Shown piece after piece: positions 54,692 through 63,068 of a stretch of 64,000 nucleotides of DNA. The position numbers and the translations under genes are program-made. The stretch is from contig CAWIMY010000007.1 in the NCBI GenBank assembly GCA_963837355.1, forward strand, positions 1,488,001 to 1,552,000. Reading direction: 5' to 3'. This DNA comes from Aureispira sp963837355 (GTDB lineage: Bacteria; Bacteroidota; Bacteroidia; Chitinophagales; Saprospiraceae). Position 1 is the stretch's first letter. Every line of letters begins with the position of its first letter. Below the pieces are notes generated by a model. That model made no database searches. It saw only the letters and a program-made list of their open reading frames with translations, and had not been told where the DNA came from.

Positions 54692-55675
54692 TTATAATAA
54701 AATAATAGACTGGTAATAAGCTTGTTCTCCTATCCAAAAGACAAGGGTATAAGTACCGCTTACCAAATTGGGTAATTGCCAAGGAAAACTAGGCTGCACC
54801 TCTTGCCAGAGCAATTGCCCTATACTATTATAAACGGCAATATTTTGAGGCGCATTTGGCCAAGTATAATTGCTGTGTAAGGGCTGGCCTTTTGGCAACG
54901 GATTGGGAAAAAACGTCCCCGTAGCGTTAGGCAGGCGCGAGAGGGCATTGTGTACCCCCTCATGGATCACCCCGACAGCATCCAAATCAAACCCCCCAGA
55001 AGCAAAAGGCGTATTCCAAGGGTCATTGACGACAAATCCACGGCTATCACGGCTCGCGTAGGCCGCTTGTATTGACCCTACTACATCCACCAAGCGCACT
55101 TGGGTAATCGCGTCAATATTGAGCCCTGCTGAGTCGCGCAGCTCCTCCAAATCAAAAGGAGTTCCGTAGTTGGCCTTGTATTTTCCTGCTAAGTTGTAAA
55201 GTTTGCTTGGATCAACGGCTCCAAAAGCCCCCACTTGTGTGGTGGTATCGGTGTTAGAAATGGCAGGAAAGCGTACAAAATGTTGCCCATCCGAACTTAC
55301 TTCCACAAATGCCAATTCTAAAAAGGTATTATTAAACGCATTCTCAAAAACGGCAAAATCTACTCCTGCACCATTTTTAATTGGCCGCGCAAACGTCAAG
55401 GTGGCGCTGCCACCGTCGCCCAAACTCACCGTAAAACCGTCGCCTGCCGCTCCTGTGGCCTGCGTGGCTACTCCTGCACTGGCTAGACCTAAGTTGGGTT
55501 GACTGACATCCATTGGTCCTCGCTGTACGCTACAACCTGTCGCCCAAGCTACCAAAATACTAGAATCCTTGGCAATAGCCGTACTGCCCGCTTGCCCTGC
55601 CGCAGGGGCAAATTGACCGAGTAGACTCCAAGAAGAACAAAGCAAAAAAACGAGTAAAAGACACAAACATTTCAT
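54692..55675 (-). CDS. T9SS-exported cell-surface protein
   Basis: A 327-residue protein with signal peptide LCLLLVFLLCSSWSLLGQ, one body domain carrying a recognisable Bacteroidota/PEP-CTERM-type pattern (GDGGSATLTFARPIKNGAGVDFAVFENAF in parts, FLELAFVEVSSDGQHFVRFPA, DAVGVIH), and a C-terminal sorting domain (FFPNPLPKGQPLH ... GTYTLVFW). The FAVFENAF domain occurs widely in secreted proteins of planctomycetes and Bacteroidota; its binding partner is unknown. It is first in a two-gene unit with GT9. Confidence 0.85.
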   Translation of the reverse strand: MKCLCLLLVFLLCSSWSLLGQFAPAAGQAGSTAIAKDSSILVAWATGCSVQRGPMDVSQPNLGLASAGVATQATGAAGDGFTVSLGDGGSATLTFARPIKNGAGVDFAVFENAFNNTFLELAFVEVSSDGQHFVRFPAISNTDTTTQVGAFGAVDPSKLYNLAGKYKANYGTPFDLEELRDSAGLNIDAITQVRLVDVVGSIQAAYASRDSRGFVVNDPWNTPFASGGFDLDAVGVIHEGVHNALSRLPNATGTFFPNPLPKGQPLHSNYTWPNAPQNIAVYNSIGQLLWQEVQPSFPWQLPNLVSGTYTLVFWIGEQAYYQSIILL

Positions 55676-55987
55676 AGAACGTAGCTTTTATTAAAAAAAT
55701 AAAGAAGGCGCTATCTGAATGATGTATGCAATACATCCCTATTACGATGAATGAAAACAAATTGTTTCAAAAGGGCAAACTTTTTTGTTTTCTCAACTAA
55801 ATATAATATATTGCAACAGCGCACAAAAGTACGAGAAATGCCTAAGAAAGAAGAACAGGCGTTATTATGCTTTTGTAAGCTCAAAAATAACGACCAACAG
55901 TATTTCTCTCTCATAATTATCTCGTATACTGTGTGTACGATTAAAACTAGGTTCGTAAGAATTGACAACTGACAAGAGCTAAGAAAC
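55676..55987. other. Divergent intergenic region
   Basis: About 312 bp between the minus-strand T9SS gene and the plus-strand ATPase gene. CAAAAGTA at 55824-55831 is a -7 match (TACTTTTG) on the minus strand but lacks a good TTG. No convincing promoter was found for the ATPase gene. Short overlapping ORFs on both strands look spurious. Confidence 0.35.
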
Positions 55988-58900
55988 ATGCAAATCAAGA
56001 ACATTCAACAGTTTCGTACCAATTGGCGCAATGCCCAAGGTTACGACATGCCCAATTGGGATGAAAATTTTATTGGCAGTAGCCACGAACAGAATAGTGG
56101 TTTCTATAAAATGGTCAACGGTATCGTCGGCAATATTCGGGCAGATTTGACACCCAAATTGCAAAATGCCCAAGATGAACAGGCCATTTATGAATTTTTG
56201 CAGAATGCCGCCGATAGTCAATCGAGTGAATGTGCAGTAGTGTATAACGACACCTATTTTATGGTGATTAACAACGGAAAAGCCTTTACAGAGAAAGACC
56301 TTAAAGCGCTGCTCAATTCTTTTCAGGGAACCAAAGCCGACAAAACCAAGGAAGAAAATTGCGGTAAAATCGGGCGTTACGGTATTGGATTTAAGTTGGC
56401 GTATCGCCTAATGGGCAAATCGGATGGGGCAGAGGAATTGCTGCGTGATTTGGCAGGGCCTTTATTATTTAGTTGGCACAACAACGAGCAGTTTCAACAC
56501 TTATTGGATTACAAAGGCGGCGAGTTGAGCTTAGAAGATGCCATTGATGGAGACACGGCTCCTTGGTTATTGAAGATTATTTTGGCCTGTTTTCCTACCG
56601 CCCCTAGTGAGACCGTAAAGGATTTGGAGTACCAAGACCAAACGTTGTTTAAGACAGAAGAACTCCAAGAGTTAGTGGGCTTTTTGAAGGAACAACAAGG
56701 CTTGTTGGAGCAATTTTCGTTGGAACAAGGCTCTTTGTTTTTCTTGCGCTTTGGGCCTAAGAAACATGAAAAGTTGAAGACTTCGCTGTTAAATATCCAG
56801 TCGGGAATTGGTTATGCGATGAACAACCTCAAGACCTTAGAAAAAGTGGCCTTACAAGATACGGTGATCGAACAGCACGATACCTTGCTGGAGCGCTATG
56901 CTGTACTGCCAGGGACGGACGATTTTAAGCGGATTGATCCAGAATTTCCGAACTGTCCCATTGAGATTTCCTTGGGCTTTCCGATGGCGCAGGGGCAAAT
57001 GCAAGCCTTGAAAAAAGCGCCCAGTTTGTACCAGTTTTTTCCCATGCGGAACGAGCGCCACAGCATGGCCTATTTTATACACAGTTCATCTTTTGCCAAA
57101 ATCACCGACCGTACGCGCTTGGATGACCAAGGCGAGGCCAATGTGGAAACCTTTCAATACATTACCAAGGCGCTGAAACGCAATTTGGATCGCTATAAAC
57201 AAGACGACAAAGAGCGTTTCGGACAATTGTACCGCGCTTTATTGTTGACGGATCGCTCAACCGAGTACGATGCCGCATTGATTAATAAATACTTGTATGA
57301 GCCATTGCTGGCCTATATTCAAGAGAATATTCCTACTAATAAAGGTAACTTTTACTCCAAAGACATCATTATTGCCAAGGACACGGCGTTGCCCATCGAA
57401 CCAATGGAGTTGGGTATTGCCCGCGAGTGGTTTTATTGGACGGATGTAGAGGGCGACCGCGATTTACTAAAAGCGGCAAGCAACAGCGCAAAGTTGGATC
57501 TAAAGAAACTAGGACTCAAAGAATTGATTCTAGAAGCTAAAATGAATTTACTCAACAACCGCATCCAGCAGTTAAACGAAGAGGACTACCAACAGTTTGT
57601 ACAAGAGTTGAAACAGGTAGAATTTGACGATGCGTTTGCAGAGCGCTTTGCTGACTTGAAAGGCTTTAAGTTTAGCAACAGCCAAGGCGACGCTAGTTTT
57701 TACGCCCTCAACGATTTACAAGAACAGGAAGATATTTTTTTGATGAGCGACCGTTTATTGCCCATCAAATCTGCCATCAAAGGGTTGGGCTTTTCTGTCT
57801 TGGAGTTTGATGTCTCCGATTATTCGGTCATTTTACAGCGCCTCAAAACCCAATTGGCCTACCTGACCAAAGACAAGGCGCTTTTTGAAAAACTAACGGC
57901 TCGTTTAGAAGGAGCTACTTTATCGCCTGCCCAAAAGCAAGAGTTACTCACGTTCTTTCAAGAGTTAGAAGGGGTAGCCGACCAAGAAGTGCGCAGTATT
58001 CCCCTGTTTAATAACCAACAGGGAAAGGCCGTTGGTCTAAACGCTTTACTAGCGTCTGATTTGGAAGTGGAACCGTGGTTGGAGCCCTACAAAGTACAAG
58101 CCGAGGAAGATGGAGCCGCTTTAGAAGAACAATACATTGGAGAGCGGGATAATTGGGAAATCTACAGCCACATTATTCTACCGTTTTGGGAGGAAATTGT
58201 AGCCGCAGTAGAAACGAGCGAAGATTTGACGCAGTTTTATGAGCAGGTGCTTTATTACTACAGCCTCAAAAGCAATCAAACCAAATTAGAGGAGGCTCCT
58301 TATATTTATACCAACGAAGAAACGGGCTTTTTACGTCCCGATGAAGTCTTTTACCACGCTTGCTTGGAGCAATTGGAAGTAGATTACGACGCTTTAAACA
58401 GCGCGGTACAAACCGTTATGGGGAAGCCTTTGCCACAGCAAAATATTTTGCCCTACCTGAGCAAAGATCCCTTCAAAACATCGCCCACCACCAGTAGTAA
58501 GGATTGGAAAAAAACATTAACGACTACGTTAGAAAACTGTCAAGAGGCAGACTTATCAGCCGAAGAGAAAAAGGCACTTTTTGTGTTGTTGACAACAATT
58601 CTCTCTTCCAAAGATTTAGCTAGATTGGCTTTGTTTTCTAATCAGAACGGCCAGCGAGTAACGTTAGAGCAACTACTGCCCGCCAAAGCGGAAGTGCCTG
58701 CTTGGTTACAAGGATTTAGAATTACAGAAGCAGAAGATGCGGAAGCGTTGCACGAGCAAATGGCGCAGGAAGAGACGATTTATAACCAGTTAATTGTTCC
58801 GCATTGGGGTACCATGAACAGCCAAAAAGCGGTGCAAGAGGATATTAAGGCTTTTTACGAAGGGGTTTTGGAGTATGCCGCATTGGCTAAATCTCCTAAA

Positions 58901-61741
58901 CTCTTAATGACAGGTAAGTATGTATTTATTAATTCTGAAGTAGGATTCGTAGGAAGTGGCGAGCTGTTTTACAACGACTTGATGGATAGTGCCGAGCAGG
59001 ATTCTAAGTTTGATTTTGAGGAACAATACGAAGGATTGCGAAAAGCGCTCCACGCCTTGACAGACCTCCATGTGCCCCATCCTGCGGTGCTGCCATTCCT
59101 AAAAGAACGCATTTTTAAAACTAGAAATTCCAGTTTAGCGAAGTCGCTACAATCGGAAAAAGTCTTATTGGAGAAAAAAGAAGCGGCAAGCTTGGTTGAC
59201 TTTATAGAAGGAACCAAAGAAGATTTATTTACCTTTTTGTACCTTACTCATAGCGAAGAAAATGCACGATTGTACGAGGCGGGTAAACGTGTCAAGAACG
59301 TTCCTTATGCTGTAGAGAAAGGTCAACAGGATTTGGCAGAGAAAATCAATGCGTTATTTGGCGCGCATTATAAGCGCTTGCCCAACAAATTATATCGCCC
59401 AGAATACAGCAACAAAGGACTTTTGCGTGGAACGGCTTTGTTTGATACCATTACAAAATCCAAAGATGCGCCACCAGAATTATTATCAGCGTTAATCGTA
59501 GAAAGTGGCAATGCCGACATTCAGGAGCAGGTATTTAGCAAGATAGATCAGATTGTCTTGCGAGAAGGAATGACCTATGATAAAGACTCCTTTGAACACC
59601 AGACTTTACAAATATTTAGAAATAAAGAAGCGGACCACAGCAAGGTGCGCTCTAAGATTTACATTGAAAACGAAGCAGGGGAACAGTGGAAATTAGACGA
59701 CATTGCTTTTGATCCCAACGTTACCATTGCGATTAACCAGTTGGGTAAGTTTTCTTTAGAATTAGCGGCTATTTTGCCTGATTATCAAGAACATCAAGCG
59801 CTTTTACAGCGTATTGCAGAGCAATTGGTAGATTACGAAGCGCCAACAGTTTTACAGAAGCGGTGTTTTGGCGACCAAGAGAAACCTGTCGAAGATATCT
59901 ATAAGTCCTTGAAGGAGCGCGAGGTGGCTGTTTTGGAGAATGCCCAGCAATTGGCTTTTGTCGTACTGTATGCTCGCTTGCAAGACAGCGGAAAACTAGT
60001 ACAGGGCTTTGAAGTGCATACCAGTGCCGACACAACAACTCCTTTGACGGCGTATGATGCTTGGCATACCCGCGCCCATAACTTTATACAAACGGCTGCA
60101 ACTTTATCACAACAGACCTACAGTAACTTAGAAGAACTGCTAAAATTAGCAGATAAGAATTTGGCTTTTGAATTTGGCGACCAAACAGTGGTGCAACAAC
60201 CTTACATTGATAAGCAGACCTTTTATTGTGCCCCAATTCGCGAAGTGGAAGAAGACGCACAAGAGGAATTACAGCAACAACTGTTGGCCTTTTTATACGA
60301 TACGTGGGCCACTTTGGATGATAGTGAACGTCCAATGCAGTTGGAATTATCGACCAATACCAATAATAGCTTGGCAGGTTTTGCACCGCAGAGTCTAGTG
60401 AGCGAAGAAGCCTATGCCCTAGAGCGGGAACAATTGCCTGAGTGGTTGGATCGTTGGGTAGCAGAAGATCCCAACGAAGAAGCACCTGTTGCGCCCACTG
60501 AAGAGGAGGGCGACTCGCTGACGGAAGTGGTCTCCAAAAGTCGCTTGGCTTTGCTCGAAGCATTGGGCGTTAACACCCAAGAATCCAATTTAGTAGCAGT
60601 GCGTCGTTATTTGAAATCCGAAGAAGGAGCGGTAATCAGTCAGAAACAGCTCAACGATTTGCGCAATGCAGGACAACAACATTTGCGGCACACCGTCGTT
60701 TGGTTGGCTGAGCAAAAAGTGCGCTTCTCGTCGGAGGATGAGCGCTTGCATTGGCTACGCAAATTGTACAATACCTTGCCCGATGGCGCTGAGAATTTAC
60801 CTCTGCCCGTTATTGAGGTCGTACAAGGGGAGGCCGATAATCCATCTTTAGAATATCAACTTCAAGTAGCCGAAGAAGAAAATATCTACAGTATTGACCA
60901 GAAGCAGCAGAGCCAGTTATGGAGTAAATATGAAATTGGTTTAACGGAAGTATTGGATTCGTTGGAACGTGCGAATGCTTATTTTACCAACGTTGATCTG
61001 AAAGGTGTGCAATTGCCCACAACCAAAATTGACCATCAACTGGATGTCTCTACCTTAGAGGGCAATAGCCAAGAATGGGGCGCTGCTCATTATTTGGAGT
61101 GGAAAGAACAAGTTCCCTATGAGATTTATTTGTACGACGGCGAGATGCCTTATACCGTGCATTTTTTAAACCAATTGGTGAAAGCCTACCAAAGCGGTCA
61201 AGCGGTTTTGATGGGAGAACGGGTGTATGTCAATAAAAATACGGATAACATTGAGGAAGCCCTCTTTGAAATCAGTAAATCTACAGGACTGACGGAGTCG
61301 CAACTCGTACAATTGCTTCGCCTTAAAAATGGCCAGCAAGTTAGTCCAACCACGCATCCTACCTTAGAAAAACCAACGCCCGCACCCAAAGAAACAGGAG
61401 AGGCCATCGATAACCCGAGTTTGGAAGACATTAAAACCTACCAAGCTAAAAAAGTGAAAGGAAAACTAACGTTGGAGTTGGATTTAGAAGGCTTGCCTGC
61501 TGAAAAACTACAAGAGTTATTACAATATGTACAATCCAGTCAAATGGTGGTAGAGCGGGAGGCCGAGGCTATTTCTACCGATAAGGATGCCCAAGACAGC
61601 GCGCCTACCGATCCTAAAGCTTCTGATGGAGATTCTATTGAAGATGATTTAGAGAAGACTGATCCCGATTTGGAGAACGATGATTTGGAGGAAGCGGAGG
61701 TAGAAGATACGGATAGCGACAGTGCTCACGAAGAAGAGTAA
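55988..61741 (+). CDS. Giant GHKL (Hsp90/sacsin-like) ATPase protein with acidic tail
   Basis: A 1917-residue cytoplasmic protein. Residues about 60-140 form a GHKL nucleotide-binding site: EFLQNAADS (Asn73, Asp76) as N-box, VINNGKAF (93-100) as a variant G1, and KIGRYGIGFKLAYR (127-140) as G2, arranged as in sacsin/paraMORC-type proteins rather than histidine kinases. The long middle is mainly helical with internally similar blocks (around EEQYIGERDNWEIYSHIILPFWEE and ALHEQMAQEETIYNQLIVPHWG). The last ~60 residues are highly acidic. No endonuclease, helicase or TM segment is seen. Role unknown: a chaperone-like or defence ATPase are both possible. It is a lone gene with a strong terminator after it. 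Confidence 0.75.
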   Translation: MQIKNIQQFRTNWRNAQGYDMPNWDENFIGSSHEQNSGFYKMVNGIVGNIRADLTPKLQNAQDEQAIYEFLQNAADSQSSECAVVYNDTYFMVINNGKAFTEKDLKALLNSFQGTKADKTKEENCGKIGRYGIGFKLAYRLMGKSDGAEELLRDLAGPLLFSWHNNEQFQHLLDYKGGELSLEDAIDGDTAPWLLKIILACFPTAPSETVKDLEYQDQTLFKTEELQELVGFLKEQQGLLEQFSLEQGSLFFLRFGPKKHEKLKTSLLNIQSGIGYAMNNLKTLEKVALQDTVIEQHDTLLERYAVLPGTDDFKRIDPEFPNCPIEISLGFPMAQGQMQALKKAPSLYQFFPMRNERHSMAYFIHSSSFAKITDRTRLDDQGEANVETFQYITKALKRNLDRYKQDDKERFGQLYRALLLTDRSTEYDAALINKYLYEPLLAYIQENIPTNKGNFYSKDIIIAKDTALPIEPMELGIAREWFYWTDVEGDRDLLKAASNSAKLDLKKLGLKELILEAKMNLLNNRIQQLNEEDYQQFVQELKQVEFDDAFAERFADLKGFKFSNSQGDASFYALNDLQEQEDIFLMSDRLLPIKSAIKGLGFSVLEFDVSDYSVILQRLKTQLAYLTKDKALFEKLTARLEGATLSPAQKQELLTFFQELEGVADQEVRSIPLFNNQQGKAVGLNALLASDLEVEPWLEPYKVQAEEDGAALEEQYIGERDNWEIYSHIILPFWEEIVAAVETSEDLTQFYEQVLYYYSLKSNQTKLEEAPYIYTNEETGFLRPDEVFYHACLEQLEVDYDALNSAVQTVMGKPLPQQNILPYLSKDPFKTSPTTSSKDWKKTLTTTLENCQEADLSAEEKKALFVLLTTILSSKDLARLALFSNQNGQRVTLEQLLPAKAEVPAWLQGFRITEAEDAEALHEQMAQEETIYNQLIVPHWGTMNSQKAVQEDIKAFYEGVLEYAALAKSPKLLMTGKYVFINSEVGFVGSGELFYNDLMDSAEQDSKFDFEEQYEGLRKALHALTDLHVPHPAVLPFLKERIFKTRNSSLAKSLQSEKVLLEKKEAASLVDFIEGTKEDLFTFLYLTHSEENARLYEAGKRVKNVPYAVEKGQQDLAEKINALFGAHYKRLPNKLYRPEYSNKGLLRGTALFDTITKSKDAPPELLSALIVESGNADIQEQVFSKIDQIVLREGMTYDKDSFEHQTLQIFRNKEADHSKVRSKIYIENEAGEQWKLDDIAFDPNVTIAINQLGKFSLELAAILPDYQEHQALLQRIAEQLVDYEAPTVLQKRCFGDQEKPVEDIYKSLKEREVAVLENAQQLAFVVLYARLQDSGKLVQGFEVHTSADTTTPLTAYDAWHTRAHNFIQTAATLSQQTYSNLEELLKLADKNLAFEFGDQTVVQQPYIDKQTFYCAPIREVEEDAQEELQQQLLAFLYDTWATLDDSERPMQLELSTNTNNSLAGFAPQSLVSEEAYALEREQLPEWLDRWVAEDPNEEAPVAPTEEEGDSLTEVVSKSRLALLEALGVNTQESNLVAVRRYLKSEEGAVISQKQLNDLRNAGQQHLRHTVVWLAEQKVRFSSEDERLHWLRKLYNTLPDGAENLPLPVIEVVQGEADNPSLEYQLQVAEEENIYSIDQKQQSQLWSKYEIGLTEVLDSLERANAYFTNVDLKGVQLPTTKIDHQLDVSTLEGNSQEWGAAHYLEWKEQVPYEIYLYDGEMPYTVHFLNQLVKAYQSGQAVLMGERVYVNKNTDNIEEALFEISKSTGLTESQLVQLLRLKNGQQVSPTTHPTLEKPTPAPKETGEAIDNPSLEDIKTYQAKKVKGKLTLELDLEGLPAEKLQELLQYVQSSQMVVEREAEAISTDKDAQDSAPTDPKASDGDSIEDDLEKTDPDLENDDLEEAEVEDTDSDSAHEEE

Positions 61742-61872
61742 ACCATTGCGAAAAGGGCAGCTATTATGTTAGTGCTAGTAAAAAAAGGATATGCATTGCT
61801 CTAAAAAACAAGTCAGCAGTTACCTATTGTTATAGAAAGCACTAAAAAAGCCAACCTAAGCATACCAAACAA

Positions 61873-61912
61873 AACTGCCTTTCTTCTATCTAGAAGAAAG
61901 GCGGTTAATTTT
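61873..61912. terminator. Bidirectional Rho-independent terminator
   Basis: AACTGCCTTTCTTCT (61873-61887) and AGAAGAAAGGCGGTT (61892-61906) form a 15-bp stem with one G-U pair, with a T-run on each outgoing strand. It lies between the convergent ATPase and DUF3050 genes. Confidence 0.85.
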
Positions 61913-61930
61913 TAGAAGAGAGCGCAATGC

Positions 61931-62713
61931 TTACTTTTTGCTTTGTTTGAGTAAGTTGGCAATGCCCTCCCATAAGGCCAAGCGGTATTCTAAAGCCTGC
62001 ACAGCTGTTGTAGTAGCGGCTGCCCATTTTTGAGGATCATCTTCGCACAAGGCTTCGATCATCTGTAAGGAAAGGGGGCCATGCTCCTCGCCATCAATTT
62101 CGATGTGGCGTTGCAAATAATACCGCAATTTAGCGTACGCGGGCTCCTTTCTTCGCGCTGCTTCTTGGTCAATAATTGCCAAAAACAAGTCGGGAATCAA
62201 ATCTTCGCGTCCAAAAGTAAATGCCGCCGCTAAGCGGGCAGGCTCTTTTGTTGCAATCGTCTGAAAGGTGAACTGTACAAATTGGCGCACAAAGTCAGGC
62301 AAAGCAATCGCCTGCAAAGCCTCCTCTACGGTCGTTCCTGCTTGGAGTTGTTCTACAAAAGCCTGTATCCATGTAGTGCTAGCACCTGCTTCTTGCATGG
62401 CAGCCAAATATAATTCAAAGTGACTTTGTGCTTCGCCTTCGGCGTTAATATCGCTTTCTTCTCCCAGTACAATTTCGTTGATAAAACGCGCTAAGTGCGG
62501 ATGTGGGCTTGGTAGCCAAGGCAAAGACACGCAGGTGAACTGCTGCTGTAAGCCCTTTAATAAAGACATGAAATCCCATACGGCAAACACGTGGTGCTGC
62601 ATGAATAAGCGGATATCGTCCATATCTTGCAATTGCTTATAGAGCGAATGCTTGACCAAATTCGCCCGCAAAGGCGCTAACTTTTCTTGTAATTGTACTA
62701 AAGCAGCGTTCAT
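61931..62713 (-). CDS. DUF3050 family protein (heme-oxygenase-like fold)
   Basis: A 260-residue all-helical protein matching DUF3050: opening LQEKLAPLRANLVKHSLYKQL, HHVFAVWDFMSLLKGLQQ, INEIVLGEESD, and HIEIDGEEHGPLSL near the end, with conserved His and Glu residues that fit a di-metal heme-oxygenase-like site. Activity of the family is not established, though related proteins oxidise small molecules with two iron ions. It lies 4 bp after the SulP-STAS gene on the same strand, so the pair is an operon. Confidence 0.88.
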   Translation of the reverse strand: MNAALVQLQEKLAPLRANLVKHSLYKQLQDMDDIRLFMQHHVFAVWDFMSLLKGLQQQFTCVSLPWLPSPHPHLARFINEIVLGEESDINAEGEAQSHFELYLAAMQEAGASTTWIQAFVEQLQAGTTVEEALQAIALPDFVRQFVQFTFQTIATKEPARLAAAFTFGREDLIPDLFLAIIDQEAARRKEPAYAKLRYYLQRHIEIDGEEHGPLSLQMIEALCEDDPQKWAAATTTAVQALEYRLALWEGIANLLKQSKK

Positions 62714-62717
62714 CCTG

Positions 62718-63068
62718 TTAGTTTTTGGAGGTTAGCTCCGCATCAATAATATCATCGTCCAAATTGCTATCATGGTCTACCAAACTAGTAGCTACATAAT
62801 AACGGGGATCGTCCACAGAGGTTTCTATAATGGTAGAAAAACGGTGGTTAGCTTTAAGCAATAATTCTTGACATTCTGGACTGAGGTGGGTCAATTTAAT
62901 GGTCTTATCCAAATCCAAATAGCGATTGGCAACGGTGCGAATGGCTTCCATTCCAGACTGATCACTTACCCGAGATTCCATGAAATCAATTTCTATAGCG
63001 TCGGGATCATCTTTGGCATCGAACTTACCCACAAAGGCTTGTACCGAACCAAAAAACAAGGGCCCCAA
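62718..63068 (-). CDS. C-terminal STAS part of frameshifted SulP transporter
   Basis: A 116-codon ORF that reads as the end of a SulP protein: GPLFFGSVQAFVGKFD, then IEIDFMESRVSDQSGMEAI, the STAS domain that regulates SulP transporters. It is not a separate gene. The upstream frame ends VYEIWGP at the same place, and adding one base in the GGGGCCC run at 63060-63066 would join them as VYEIWGPLFFGSVQ. The acidic tail (DDIIDAELTS) is family-like. Confidence 0.85.
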   Translation of the reverse strand: MGPLFFGSVQAFVGKFDAKDDPDAIEIDFMESRVSDQSGMEAIRTVANRYLDLDKTIKLTHLSPECQELLLKANHRFSTIIETSVDDPRYYVATSLVDHDSNLDDDIIDAELTSKN

